This document shows, piece by piece, positions 21,963 through 33,618 of a DNA stretch of 64,000 bases. The DNA comes from Podospora pseudocomata (lineage: Eukaryota > Ascomycota > Sordariomycetes > Sordariales > Podosporaceae): the NCBI RefSeq assembly GCF_035222375.1, contig NC_085890.1:620001-684000 (forward strand), in the 5' to 3' direction. The translations under genes were made by a program, and so were the position numbers. Positions within the stretch are counted from its first letter, which is position 1. Each line of letters begins with the position of its first letter. Below the pieces are notes generated by a model that was not told the origin of the DNA, did no database searches, and was given only the letters and a program-made list of their open reading frames with translations.

Positions 21963-22369
21963 CGATCGTCCCATACGACAATATCCCCAACTCCCACGGG
22001 TTGGGGAGATCAAATTTCCATGTGCAGGGTGGGAAAGCCGAGAATGGGTTATCTTCCACGGGGACACAGGGTCTGATAGTGAAAGGGACTGCTCCATCCG
22101 GCCTTCAACCGCCGGGTTTCGACTCTCTCGGAAACCGGCGGCAGCACGACACAACCATTCGCAACGGCATATGGGAGCAGACGAATGACCATAAACGTTT
22201 CATTCACAAATCCTCTGCTGCGAGCTCAGCTCCAATCAATGAGACAGCCATACCTGGGAGCACAACTCAAGGCAACCTCTCCATATGGCGACCACAAAAT
22301 CTCGCAGCATTAGAGAGTGCCCAATGGGTAGCACGAATCACGAGCACCGCAACACCTCACCTGGACGCC

Positions 22370-22741
22370 ATGCCCAAACTTCTCCTACCCTTCGTGCTCT
22401 TCAGCCTTCTACCCTCAGCCTCTGCACAGCAAGAACAAGCAATTGCGACACGCCAGCAAGCTTTCTTCGGTAGTTCTGCCATGGTCGCATTCATCTCGTC
22501 CGTACTCTCCCTTCAGCTTGACCAGCTCGATGATCCCCAAAAAGCAAAACTGGTCAAGGTGGTTCTTCGCGTGGCTGGCCCAACATTTCTTTCAGTTCTT
22601 GCGATTGGATGCTCCTTTTACTGTCTCTCTGATAGAGACAAGAAGAAACCGGTTCCTATCCGTCATCTGCAGTCTAGGCCCCATTCTCTGGATGTTCCTG
22701 AAACGCAACCCTACATCTGGGGCGCTCCAGAACGGGGATGA
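22370..22741 (+). CDS. Small signal-peptide / membrane ORF, unknown
   Basis: From ATG 22370 the frame gives 123 residues starting MPKLLLPFVLFSLLPSASA-QQ, a clean signal peptide with an A-x-A cleavage site. Hydrophobic stretches follow at SSAMVAFISSVLSL and GPTFLSVLAIGCSFYCL, then a basic patch (SDRDKKKPVPIRH). The same frame is open upstream to ATG 21959 (260 residues), but that part (residues 1-137) looks like random low-hydrophobicity sequence and would bury the signal peptide, so I prefer the inner start. Just after the stop lies a separate coding-like hydrophobic segment (22751-22836). The gene may extend into it by splicing that I could not place. Confidence 0.4.
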   Translation: MPKLLLPFVLFSLLPSASAQQEQAIATRQQAFFGSSAMVAFISSVLSLQLDQLDDPQKAKLVKVVLRVAGPTFLSVLAIGCSFYCLSDRDKKKPVPIRHLQSRPHSLDVPETQPYIWGAPERG

Positions 22742-22750
22742 GGTGCTGGT

Positions 22751-22836
22751 GCTTGGATTGATGATGCAACTTTGGTTGGTGTCGTGGCTGTTGTCGCTGG
22801 TATCTTGAATGCAGAGCATAGTCTCTTCGTGAGGAA
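22751..22836 (+). other. Diverged coding segment, copy 1 (hydrophobic GILNAE segment)
   Basis: Translates as AWIDDATLVGVVAVVAGILN-AEHSLFV in the plus strand and aligns codon by codon with 23209-23287. Most differences in the conserved half fall on third codon positions (for example GGT/GGA, ATC/ATA, GCA/GCG, GAG/GAA, CTC/CTT, TTC/TTT), which suggests both were protein-coding on the plus strand. Confidence 0.5.
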
Positions 22837-23205
22837 TGACTTGGAGGGGGGCAACCACCCCGTCCTCCCTGAATTGGAGTCCGGCGGTCGGGACGGTGCC
22901 GGCATCAACAGGAGCGGCGTTGGCCATCAGCCAGGAGGAGATGGCGGTGCCGAGATTACGTCCATAAACTGATGGCAGTTGAGCATGACTATCAGGTAGA
23001 TGACGAAGCAGTGATACATGTGGGGGCAGGCTTTGGATATTAGCGATAGGGGTCTTTATTCGGCGCTGGGTCCAAGTCATTTGTATATACTGTTCTAGCT
23101 TTGCTTTACTTAGATACCCCTTACGATTTTATTGAGAATATTATACCAAGCTCACAGGAGAAGATGTAGAGCCAGTGCAGGTTTTTCTGGCCTGGACGAC
23201 AAAGG

Positions 23206-23287
23206 TGATGCGTGGATTATCAAGCTGAATTTCTTTGGCTTGGTAACTGTTGGGGTGGGAATATTGAATGCGGAATTTGGACTTTTT
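23206..23287 (+). other. Diverged coding segment, copy 2 (hydrophobic GILNAE segment)
   Basis: Translates as DAWIIKLNFFGLVTVGVGIL-NAEFGLF; paralogue of the segment about 455 bp upstream. The frame stays open to about 23482 (EETRSDDVDGTGETSRI...). No start codon or clear splice sites found, so it may be an exon of an unrecognised membrane protein or a relic. Confidence 0.45.
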
Positions 23288-23903
23288 GGACATATTACGG
23301 CTGCTTTCGCGAATGGCGAAGAGACCAGAAGCGATGATGTTGATGGCACAGGTGAGACCAGCCGCATTCTTCGCAACGACAAAGAGAGTCAGCAAACACA
23401 CCCTAGTGACAACAATCCTTGTTTCACCGAGTCTGGCTTCATTTCCGTCGCCATGCAGACTCTGGCGGATACGAGTGGGTGAAAACGCAGGAATGGTTTT
23501 GAGGTTGAAGAGAACTTGCGAGTCTCTCATGATGGATAACGCCCTGGATATAAGATAGCATTGCCTCCTGACAGCTCTGTAGCCCCGAGATTACTTTTCA
23601 TACGAAACACCGAATTTAATGAATAGAAAGAGAATATGGTCAGTTTGATATGAAATGTAAACCGCCGAGTTCCAACACCGCTCCAAGTGATAGCGAGGAA
23701 CCAAAAACATCAAAAGAAGAGGTGGTCATAGCTCCTAGCTTCAACGGAAGGTCTTGGCGTTACTTAGGTCGCTTTCATGACCCACTACAAGCTCCATCGA
23801 ATCCCTTCCCCACCACAGCTTTCTGTGGTTCGATCTCTCAAAGAAAGCCAACATCAGACAACCTCCCCGCCCTGCATTGACACCTTCACCAACCGTCGCA
23901 CTC
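23288..23903. other. Intergenic / leader of the seryl-tRNA synthetase gene
   Basis: About 600 bp. After about 23540 no coding-like frame is seen; the last 150 bp are pyrimidine-rich and probably the leader of the next gene. Confidence 0.4.
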
Positions 23904-25544
23904 ATGAGGCCATCCTTGTCAGGTGTCGCGGCATCCAAGCCGTTCACCTGCCTCCCATGTCTCCTCCGAACCTCAACCAGAAACAGCTTCCAGCGCCCCG
24001 TCCTCACCTACACAGAAAGAACCACCCCCAGGTTATCAACAGCGCAATTCTCCCACTGCGCCCGACAGCTCCACGCCCAAGAAGCCCCCGACCAAACCGC
24101 CGCTTTCAACACAGCCGCCTCCCTCCGCCCAACCACAGCCCCTAAACCCCTCCTCGATATTAAGCACATCCGCCTCAACCCCGACCTCTACTCCCAAAAC
24201 TGCATCGATAGAAATTATAAATCTCTCGCCGAATACCCCCACAAGATCAATGCCTTGTTTGCGGAATGGCAAGCTCAGCAAAAAGCCGGCCGCGCCCTCA
24301 GGGAAAGGGGAAATATTCTCCGCCGTCGGTTGGCTGGTCCGGGCGGCACCTCCCGTGACGATCCCCGCGAGATTATTGACGAGTTTGGTGACATGAGTCG
24401 GGAGGAGATTTTGGAGGAGGCGCGGAAAGTAAAGGCTGGCTTGGCGGGGATTGAGGAGACGGAGGGGAAGCTGCAGGCTGAGATGGAAAGATTGGCGCTG
24501 GCGATCCCGAATTTGACGAGTGATGAGACGCCCCGCGGGACGGAGCCGGAGGTCATGAGTTATATCAACAATCACCCCGAGCCTGAGCCGGCGTTGTCGG
24601 ATAGAGTGTGGAGGAGTCATGTGCATGTTGGTGCGGAATTGGGACTTTTGGACTTTGCCGGGGCGGCGTCTTCTTCTGGGTGGGGGTGGTATTACCTTTT
24701 GGATGAGGCGGCGGATTTGGAACAGGCCTTGATCAGCTATGCTTTGGCTACGGCTACACGGGCAGGGTGGAGGCAGGTCTCCCCTCCGAGCGTGGTGTAT
24801 GGACATATTGCTGCTGCTTGTGGGTTTCAGCCGAGGGACGCGAATGGGGAGACGCAGATTTACGCTATTGCTCAGTCGAGGGAGGATGCGGCGAGGGGGA
24901 AGCCGGAGTTGGTGCTGGCTGGGACGGCGGAGATTCCATTGGCCGGGATGAAGGCTGATACTGTGCTGGACGAGGCTGATTTGCCATTGAAGAGGGTAGC
25001 GGTTTCACGATGCTACAGGGCGGAAGCGGGGGCTAGAGGGAGTGAGACGAAGGGGCTTTACAGGGTGCACGAGTTCACAAAGGTGGAGATGTTTTCTTGG
25101 ACGCTGCCAGATCAGGTCGAGACGGAAGAGATCTTTGACGAGATGATTGATCTCCAGACGGAAATCTTGGGCGGGCTAGGGCTACACTGCCGGGTCTTGG
25201 AGATGCCCACTGCTGATTTGGGGGCGTCGGCTACGAGAAAGTGTGATATTGAGGCGTTCTTCCCGTCCAGAAGGGAGCGGAATGATGGCTGGGGAGAGGT
25301 TACGAGCGCCAGTATTTGCACCGACTACCAGACTAGGAGGTTGGCGACTAGACTCAAGACCAAGGAGGGGAAGCTGGTGTATCCTTGGACTGTCAACGGG
25401 ACTGCTCTTGCTGTTCCGAGAGTTTTGGCGGCGATTTTGGAGAACGGGTGGAATGAGTCGGAGAAGAGTGTTTTGATCCCTGAAGTGTTGCGACCTTGGA
25501 TGGATGGGAGAGAGAAGATTGGGCCGAGGCACCGGATGAACTAG
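23904..25544 (+). CDS. DIA4: Mitochondrial seryl-tRNA synthetase
   Basis: Class II aminoacyl-tRNA synthetase charging mitochondrial tRNA-Ser. Single exon, 546 residues from ATG 23904; the frame is open nine codons upstream but without an ATG. The first ~60 residues are rich in Arg/Ser/Thr with no acids (MRPSLSGVAASKPFTCLPCL), a mitochondrial targeting sequence. DIKHIRLNPDLYSQNCIDRN starts the SerRS tRNA-binding arm, followed by the long antiparallel coiled coil (KINALFAEWQAQQKAGRALR, ILEEARKVKAGLAGIEETEG). The catalytic core shows the TAEIPLAGM motif, motif 2 around VSRCYRAEAGARGSETKGLY-RVHEF and motif 3 at NGTALAVPRVLAAILENG. The reading is intact. The name follows the yeast mitochondrial enzyme. 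Confidence 0.94.
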   Translation: MRPSLSGVAASKPFTCLPCLLRTSTRNSFQRPVLTYTERTTPRLSTAQFSHCARQLHAQEAPDQTAAFNTAASLRPTTAPKPLLDIKHIRLNPDLYSQNCIDRNYKSLAEYPHKINALFAEWQAQQKAGRALRERGNILRRRLAGPGGTSRDDPREIIDEFGDMSREEILEEARKVKAGLAGIEETEGKLQAEMERLALAIPNLTSDETPRGTEPEVMSYINNHPEPEPALSDRVWRSHVHVGAELGLLDFAGAASSSGWGWYYLLDEAADLEQALISYALATATRAGWRQVSPPSVVYGHIAAACGFQPRDANGETQIYAIAQSREDAARGKPELVLAGTAEIPLAGMKADTVLDEADLPLKRVAVSRCYRAEAGARGSETKGLYRVHEFTKVEMFSWTLPDQVETEEIFDEMIDLQTEILGGLGLHCRVLEMPTADLGASATRKCDIEAFFPSRRERNDGWGEVTSASICTDYQTRRLATRLKTKEGKLVYPWTVNGTALAVPRVLAAILENGWNESEKSVLIPEVLRPWMDGREKIGPRHRMN

Positions 25545-28500
25545 GAAAGGAGGGTTCTCAAGGTCAAGGTTGGGGAAAACAATGGCATTGCGGGAGGAGG
25601 TTTTCTGTATTACTGCCCGCATCACTAGTGTGTACTTGTACTTTGTATTGTTAAATGTGGGGGAATGAACCTGATGTTGATGATCATGGCGTGTGTCTCG
25701 ATGTTGTGAGTTGTGGGTGTTTGGTGTTTTGGTTTCTGGATCATTCTTTCAAGCGGCTTGCGTTTTTCGGTGTTTGGATGCAAGGGTTTTTGCCTGGTGT
25801 TGGCTCGGCAACATTGAGAAGGGAAACTGACAGGAGAAAGGAGCAAAGGAAATGCAGGCAGGCTTAAACCGACCAAGAGCGGACTTTGCTAGACCTCTTT
25901 ATCTGGGTTCGAAGTGTTTCTGCTTCTGCAGTGTTTGGCAGTCCGGATTTTGTGGGGAAATCAGTTTGGTTTTGCTTTGGCAAATGGTTCGGGTATGCTT
26001 GATGCAGATTCTGCGCTGACTGCTGAGAGCAGGTATAAAGCAGTGGTGACTCTGCTCCTTGCTCGTCAACATTTTCTTCATGCTTTCCAACATCGAAGTT
26101 TGGTCTCATTGGAATATCCGTCTACTCATCCTATATATACCTATCCATTTCACCACGATTCTGTCTCAGAAAGACAGATGTCAACGAACCAGTCCCTTCA
26201 TCAACCACCTCACAGTAGTTGGTCACGAGCACGTCTTTGCACCGTTCGACCGCTTTCTTCATCGGCTACAACAAATGACAAACCACAGTTGAGAGCGCCA
26301 TTGCAGAACCTTTTGCCTCTCCTCGAGTCCTTCCACCTACTCTTGGATTTGACGCCAATCAGCAGCACGTCAACTGAGCGGCACCTACCCATGAGGATGC
26401 ACCATGACTCCCTGGTGTACCTCACTTGGGTTTGCCGTCTTCCAGGGTATTCCACCATCCCGATGTCAGCCCCTGTACATTTTGGGCATGGCGTTGTGCC
26501 AACCATATCTTCATGTAGAAGGAATCTCAAGTGGGGGCTATGAGCACTCGTCCATTCCTAGGAGAGCAACAGACTGTGCGACAGAGCCGTCTTCTCAACC
26601 AAGATCAAGACAGATCAATTCCTCTTGTCGAATACAAGGTCGGGTCAATTCTCCATCAGTTAGCACATCTGCCAGTCTTTTCTACCAGTTGCGTGGTTAG
26701 TCTTTATATATATTTCACCATCATGTCCTCCCTTCAAGATCCTCCATCTACGAAGGGCACCTACCTACCAACCTTCTTCCTACCATCTCTAGATCCATGG
26801 GCTTATGATTATGGACGAGACGAAGGCAGGAATCGGCGGCTTTATGTCCGGAAAGCCGAAGTTTGGGCAGAGATACTGGGCGTCTGTTCTGTGCATTCTT
26901 TGGAGTTTTCTAAAAAAGATTGCACGTCACTCTACCTCACCTACCTAGGCTAGTGCTTTGACCAAACGATCCCGATACCTAACACTGCAGGGCTTTTGGT
27001 TGGAGAGCCGGGAGCCTTCGTGCTGTTGACCTGGAAAGCAACGAAGCAGAGGACTCCGTGGTGCTGTTCCCTTCATCTTGGTGCTGTCTCAACCTGCAGC
27101 TTACTACCCTGAAGAAGAAGGGACGTGAAGACTGGTATGTGTCCTGAACAATGATCTCGACGGTCTTCCATCAAACTTGAAGGTTCAAGTGGCCAGATTA
27201 GCTAACCTTCTTGTTGTTGACAGTCTTTCTACTCAAGACCGCCAAACCCGACGGCTTCCGTCTGGTCACCTCGTCGTCTTCATCGTCTTGACATTTCGGA
27301 TCTTCAAAGATCGGCGTCAAGAATCTTTGATGCCATCATTGATCAAAGCCAGATGGTGAATGGCACCAAGCAGAGTGTATACGTAGAAAACCCTTCCGAC
27401 GTCCAGCTTAGCGTCTTGTCTCGGGTTGTTTAGACATCATATAGCCCAATACCTACCTTACCTTACCTGCTGCGGTTTGACCTTTGGGGCACGGTTCGGA
27501 TTATCACCTCCTGGATCCGAACCTGTATATTTACACTTCCGCTCCTCCGCCCAAGAATCTGGAAGATCACTGCGTTGCTGTCCCACAAAACCCGAGAAAC
27601 CCCCCATACATCTTTTGTTCTTGTCAGTATACCACATCATTACGCATTATTCGGGGACACCTATGGATTTCTGCGAAAAATGGTAGCTGCGACTTATTTA
27701 GGCTTCATTCTTTTGGCAACGACATACCGAACAGCACTCTGACAGCAACTTTAGGTCTTTTATTGTCACAAAGCAGGGAATTTTGCTACTAATCTAATTC
27801 ATGAGATGCCTTGTCATTCTCACCTTTAGTTTCTATATATATAGTTACCTACTTTACCAACTTCCCTTTCGTCTTTACCTTGGTGTCTTTTACTCACCAC
27901 CCAAGCCGGCAACTGGAACCTCGCAAAGACGACACCTCATCATCGCCGAGTCTCATACGAGGACGGCAAACACATCTGGGCCACTCAGAGACCCGATCAC
28001 ATATTCAGATGCGGCAGCAAGAGGTTCTTGCAGTTGTCGAATGCATGGTACGCCGCCCAGTACCTAACGATTTGCGCTCTACCTGTGGACATATCAGCTA
28101 ACTGGCTCACAATGGAATAGATGCTCGACGTGCCAGAGCCCTGTCTGAGCTCATGTCTAATATCCCTACACCTTCCATGAGCCTTCGGCGCTGCCGGTGT
28201 TTGTTCTCAGTTAGACCGCAGAAGGACAACGCAACATCGGAGGGTTGAAAACCCGGAAATGGAAAGAGGTAAAACATTCTGACTGGGACCCCCCAAATCA
28301 CCTCCCGGGACCGACTCTCCTACCTTCAGTCGAGAGCCAACATTCCACACGCAAACCCTCTTGCCGACGTCCTAGCCCCGGCTGCCTCGATGGTATTCCT
28401 CCTCTGCCTGAAATCGGAGCGATATCTTTCACAATCTTCAGCAAGGGGTCTCTGAGAACAACTGTTGCACGATTAGCCCAGTGCTCTGTCTTTCGGGTCG

Positions 28501-31492
28501 CCTCTTCACCCACGTCCATATATATAGCAGAATCCTTCAGATTTAGTCTTTTCTAGACTCACCAACGCCTGATTGAGAGACTCTCCCCATCTATTTTCCC
28601 TGACTTGGTCAACAACGGAACTATCACCTACCTGCCCGGTTTCCAACCTCGCCATACCTCCCTCCGTCAGGATCATCAGCCTGATGCCATCCCCGATCCG
28701 CAGTCTGGTTAGCAGCGTGAGCCGCCTTTTATCCCACCTCCATTCGGTCCCGTCGCGACTACCACCAACGATCTGTAGGCTAAGAACTAGTTGTGGAAGG
28801 GCAAAAAGAACCGATTTAATGGTGAAAAGCAAGTACCTGGTGTTTACAAGAAGCGTTGCTACCCTCAGGCATAGTTCGCCTTTCCGTCCTCCCACGGCAA
28901 CAATGCCATGCCGCCTGTCTCCGGCGCCCATCTGCGGTGTTTAGCGTATATCTACCTACTTTCAGCTATTCTGCTACCACCATGGATCCCACCTACCTGC
29001 CTCCTGGGAACTGGAAATTGTCGAGGCAGAACACTTCCAGTCATTGCACCTTTTCCCACGTCAATTTCAGTCGTGGGCTCTCCGAGTTCGAGGGTCGACC
29101 GGCAACATCCCTGCCAAACAACCACCGGGGCCTCGAATGTCTTTTAGAGTTCGACCCTTATGTTGTTCTTTGCTTGGCTCAGATCTTCAGACACACGCAA
29201 ACGATGGCCATTATGCTGTTTTGTATATATTCAGTCACCCTATCAATTCGAGGTTATATACCTTACCGTCTTTGTGGTCTCTGACCTTACCCAAGCTTGA
29301 AAGCAAGAAACAAGACGCTTACACCGACTTGGAAATTGAACATCGTACTTTCACGGCCACCTACCTACTCAAACAACACCACATCCATATCACCAGCCAC
29401 CAAAGGTTCAACTACATGGGATGTGCTGCTGTCTGTGGCTCAGCTTTGGCTACCAGCTGTGACAAGGTACCTCTCAAGCACAAAAAAATTGGCAAGTTGG
29501 CCAGCCTCCAAAGAAGCTAGATCATTCTCAGTGCATTGCCACTCACTCCGGCATCTTTGAGGCGTGTCATATTGTTCCATAATGTGCCGCTAAGAAAGAC
29601 TCGACAGTAGCAGGGATGAAGAAATACGTTGTCTTTCTTGCGGAATTTTTCTTTCTCGATGAAGATAGCCTCTCTACCGAGGCACCGTACCACAGGTTGT
29701 TGCTGCTGAGGGTCAAGGTAGACTGTTAGGAGGGCGATATGCCTGACGTATCTTATCCAGCATGTCAGAATCGCAACCATCCGTCAGCTTGAACTTGAAC
29801 TTTTTCACTGTTCGACCATTACAAGAGATTCAAACATTTACGGCATGATCATCGCCTGAGCTCTGAGACGATCGCCCGCTGGGAAGCCGTGTTATTGTGC
29901 CTCGGAAGCGAACCAGACCCTTCACACTGTCGAACACATGAACGGGCTGGAGCATGCTTTCGCCGTAGATGAGACGCCAGAATCATCCTCCATCACGTTC
30001 ACCTCTCGTATATGAACTCACACTTTCCATCCCGCCATCCGGAACCAAATGCCAGAATGACCACAGTCAAGATGGAACGTTCACCGACAGATCGCCTTCA
30101 GGTCGCCGACCAAAAACACCGCCCAAAGCAAAGCTGCGTCGGAGCAACACTGGACCGGAAACCGCCGGCTATAGAGTTCATGAGAACTCCAAGCACAGGA
30201 CGGCTCCAGTAACTCTGTCTCACTAACCACTGGAATACGCCACCCAAGTTCAGCAACCTGCAGCACAGGGCCAAAACAACAACACCCTCCTGCCCCTGCC
30301 TCAAATACCTCACTCACGTACTTTGCAGAATTAATTGCCTTGCCTCCCAGACCATCTTCAATTCACCAGGCCCCCCCACACCTCCACCAGCCATGTAGGC
30401 TCGTCCCCTCGACCCTCCACTGCCACCACTGGCTTGGGAAAACCGGAGGAGAGCTAACTTCATCCGGTCGTGGTGTGAGGGCGAGAAAAGCGCTAGCCAA
30501 TTTACCTTCCCCTCAAGTCGACCCCGACAACTGGTAGTGGCCGGGGGTGTTGGCAACGTCCAAGAAAAATCTGTTTTCCAAACAGCAAACCGTCTCTTTC
30601 TCTCCACCAACCCTTCCGTTTGACTCAAGACGGAGAGAGACAAACACTCTCCGTAACCTGTCTACCTGAGTACCTGCGCCAGCTTGCCAGGTCCTCCTGT
30701 ATCCCACCGGTTCCAGCAACCAGGACTCCCCAGCGATGAGGCCACAGCAGCTGGCAGTAGGGAAGGGCGAAGCAAGCTATCAAACCAGCAAAGCTCTCCT
30801 TTACCTCCCGACGCTCTGCCCTTCTGAGCAGCTGCTGCGGCCTTCCCCAGGACCACTCGGCACCTGCGAGTTAGTGGTCGGGGGAAGACGGTCGCGTGAG
30901 GCTGAAGCAACACGAGAACTAGCTTGGGCGTTTGGTCGGCGAAAAGATGAAGATAGCAACGCCACAGGACTTTCCTGGGCTGTTTGTGCGGGACACCTTT
31001 CACCTGGACACTGAAATCATGTATCTGGACCTTAGTTGTGGGTTGTCGTTGCTCATCCTACTCCATACTTTTGAATCATCACAATTTACGTAATATCGAC
31101 CAAGTGGCACTAATCGGGACGTCAGATAGAGGTTGCTATCGACTGGGGTTCAGGTTACGGGAACGAGACAGAGGAAGAGCAGGGGAAGAGAAGACCTGGC
31201 GGATGTTGTTCTTGTATATTTACGAACACTGTACAACTATGGGATGACAATAGAAACAAGGACGATATGTAAGACAATGTAACGTGTACCATTCAGTCAA
31301 AACACATCACATCACATCAGACACTTCATCCCAGCACGGTAGGTGCTCCTCAAAAACGTATTCCATTCAGATTCCACAAAACTATCCCAAAAAATGCAAG
31401 TGATCATCCCTCCTCTTGTCCATCTATAATCATCATCCATCATCACATAGACCCTTAACATCCCTCCCAGTACTCACAACAAAAAACAAGGT

Positions 31493-31526
31493 TAAACAAC
31501 AGCAACAACAACAACAACAACAACAT
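31493..31526. repeat. CAA trinucleotide repeat
   Basis: About ten consecutive (caa) units with one cag interruption, in non-coding sequence. Confidence 0.85.
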
Positions 31527-31926
31527 CAAAGAAAAAGCCCGTTGAGAGGCCCAATAAACACAACTTCAAATCCACGAAAAAAATCCATCTTTTGTTGTTC
31601 CCCCTCACAAAAAAAAAAAAGGAAAAAGAGTCTATCTAACGCTTTGCACATCCAAAGAAACGGTCTATATAAATCCCCAAAAGTGACAATGATCATGATG
31701 ATGATGATTGATGATCCCTCTTTTATCCCATCCGAAGTTTACCCGAATGCGTTCGTTCCCTTCTCTTTCTTTCCAACCCTTGTGATACAAAAAAATGGTG
31801 AATACATGAGGAGGTTGCCCAAGAAACTGTTTAAGAAAAAAAATGATGTTACAAAAAAAGGGTGGGGGGTATAGGGGTATAAAAATCCATGTCCAAATGT
31901 GCAAAAATTCCCAAAACAGTTGCTTC

Positions 31927-31946
31927 AAAAAAAAAAAAAAAAAAAA
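31927..31946. repeat. Poly-A tract (20)
   Basis: Run of about 20 A on the plus strand. Confidence 0.9.
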
Positions 31947-32586
31947 GAGGCCAAGAAGCAAAATTGTGGTGATGTTGAAACAAACATAAAAAGCCGTTGA
32001 AAACACCAGGGTCCCTGATGATGGAGATCGTGGGAAAGGGTTAGGAAAGGTGGTGGTGGTGGAGAAAAGCTTGATGAACCCCCTTGTCGACCCGCCCTTC
32101 CCGAAAATCTCCACTCGGCCAATGACGGAATCAAGTGGAGCGCCATGTGAACTCTGGGCAGCCGGGTCGACCCGCACAGCCAGCCCCCAGTCAGCTAAAA
32201 AGGTATTGTGGGGGCTGATTCTGGAAAATATTGGCGCATAGTTTTGTGTGGCTGATGTAAGACGGAAGGAATTGAACTCGGCGAGCGGCGGCCTCAAGGT
32301 GAACAGAAAGAGCCGCAGCTGACCAGAGATGAGTTGTCGCCGGGACAATGTGACGGTGTTGTTGGGTGGTAAGGGGCGTGTAAGTGAGGCGTGGGGCTGA
32401 TCAGAGCTGACAACCCTGAAAGAGATGGAGAAGAAAAAAAAGAAGCAAAGCATCGGGCGCCAACCACAGGCTTCTGCGACATATCGTCAGGTACAGGCCA
32501 ATCGGAAAGTGCACGCACGGCCCAAACAATCGAGATTGGAGATCGTGATTCGCGTTTCCGGACCAACCGAACTTGTCGTCAGCACA

Positions 32587-33618
32587 TCACCTCCGCTCGC
32601 TGCGACCGGTCCTGACTTGATGTGGGTGGTACGCAGCTTCCTCCTCCTCGTAGCCGTACTCTCCGCTGGCAATGTAGACCTGGGGGTGAGCGGACCGTTG
32701 AGCGCCCTGTGCGTAGGCAGATGGCTCGCGAATGCTGGCATACGTGGTCGAGGGTGGGTATCCAGGGGCCGTGTAGGAATGATGGCGCGCGGGCGAGGGC
32801 GGCACAGTCTGCTGTGGTCTGGGGGTGCTGAGACCCAGTGGCTCGATATAGCTGCTTGTCGGTCGGCTTGCCCGGGCGGGTTTGGAGGAAGCAATGCTAC
32901 CGCTCTTGGCGTCGCTCTCGTCGCCAACGCGATGCTTGTCGAACCGCTGGCGCAGGCGGTCAATTGTGTCGTCTTCCTTTTCGGCAGGCCGTTCGTGTTC
33001 GCGGTGTTGTTCCTTTTCGCGCTTTTCCCTCTTGCGCTCCTTTTCGCGCTTCTCCTTTTCGCGGTCGGCGTCGCGCTCCTTTTCCTTCTCTGGTCTGCGC
33101 TTGCTGGCGCTGCGCCGTGGCTTCTTGTCCTCGGTGGACTCGGACGTGGTGGAGCTGGCGGCTGTTGGCGAGCTGGTGACGGTGCTCTTGCGATTGGACT
33201 TCTTCAGCTTCTCAATCGTGTCGTCGAGCTGCTCCTGAAGCTGTGTGTTTTGTTCCGAGAGTTCCTTATTCTTCTCGGCGAGCGTCTTCTTTTCGTGTGT
33301 AAAGAGCTCATTCTGGTCCGTGACGGCGCGCACATGGGCCTTGTTCTGCTCAATCTCGTTGCGCAATTGACGGACGGTGGTCTCGAGCTCGGCGATCTTT
33401 TTGGAAAACTCGTCTCGTTGCTGGCGCGTCTGCTCAAGAGCACGCTGCAGTTGGTAGATGGTTGTGTTGTCCTCGTAGCCAGAAGCCAAGAAGTTGCGGT
33501 CGCGGTCGGTGTTGGAGGTTCGACTCTCGCAGTCGCTGAAGGAACCCACACCCGAGTCGCTGCGCTGATGCTCGTAGTGCCCTTCGGTGGGCGAGCCCCA
33601 GCGGACTGTTCTGCTCAT
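32587..33618 (-). CDS. Coiled-coil protein with charged linker, unknown
   Basis: Single exon, 343 residues, starting at ATG 33618 (MSRTVRWGSPTEGHYEHQRS); upstream the frame is open but leader-like. A Ser-rich head (SDSGVGSFSDCESRTSNTD) precedes a parallel-type heptad coiled coil at about residues 50-145 (IYQLQRALEQTRQQRDEFSK, TTVRQLRNEIEQNKAHVRAV, LQEQLDDTIEKLKKSNRKS). A highly charged Lys/Arg/Glu linker follows (RPEKEKERDADREKEKREKE), which may form a single alpha-helix, then a Pro/Tyr-rich tail (RPQQTVPPSPARHHSYTAPG). No enzyme or DNA-binding motif is visible. The upstream region is exceptionally long (5.1 kb), often seen with developmentally regulated genes. Function unknown. Confidence 0.8.
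   Translation of the reverse strand: MSRTVRWGSPTEGHYEHQRSDSGVGSFSDCESRTSNTDRDRNFLASGYEDNTTIYQLQRALEQTRQQRDEFSKKIAELETTVRQLRNEIEQNKAHVRAVTDQNELFTHEKKTLAEKNKELSEQNTQLQEQLDDTIEKLKKSNRKSTVTSSPTAASSTTSESTEDKKPRRSASKRRPEKEKERDADREKEKREKERKREKREKEQHREHERPAEKEDDTIDRLRQRFDKHRVGDESDAKSGSIASSKPARASRPTSSYIEPLGLSTPRPQQTVPPSPARHHSYTAPGYPPSTTYASIREPSAYAQGAQRSAHPQVYIASGEYGYEEEEAAYHPHQVRTGRSERR

Larger units (their letters stand above)
25545..32586. other. 7.0-kb gene-poor region between convergent genes
   Basis: No frame longer than about 140 codons has a real ATG and protein-like composition, and no family motif was recognised on either strand. The stretch contains many CCTACCTACC and TATATATA segments (for example near 26705, 27450, 27835, 28515, 28950, 29225 and 29355), a CAA repeat and a poly-A tract. 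The minus-strand coiled-coil gene presumably ends its transcript somewhere in 31-32.5 kb. Possibilities are long non-coding RNA, decayed duplicates or an unrecognised intron-rich gene. Confidence 0.6.

Noticed and set aside
21959-22369. Upstream extension of the signal-peptide ORF to ATG 21959
   Set aside because: The extension would bury the signal peptide and looks non-coding.
26531-26953. Plus-strand open frame with GTG start
   Set aside because: No ATG at the start, no domain, and weak composition in the gene-poor region.
31416-31874. Plus-strand frame with a Gln run
   Set aside because: The Gln run is the CAA microsatellite; the rest is low complexity.
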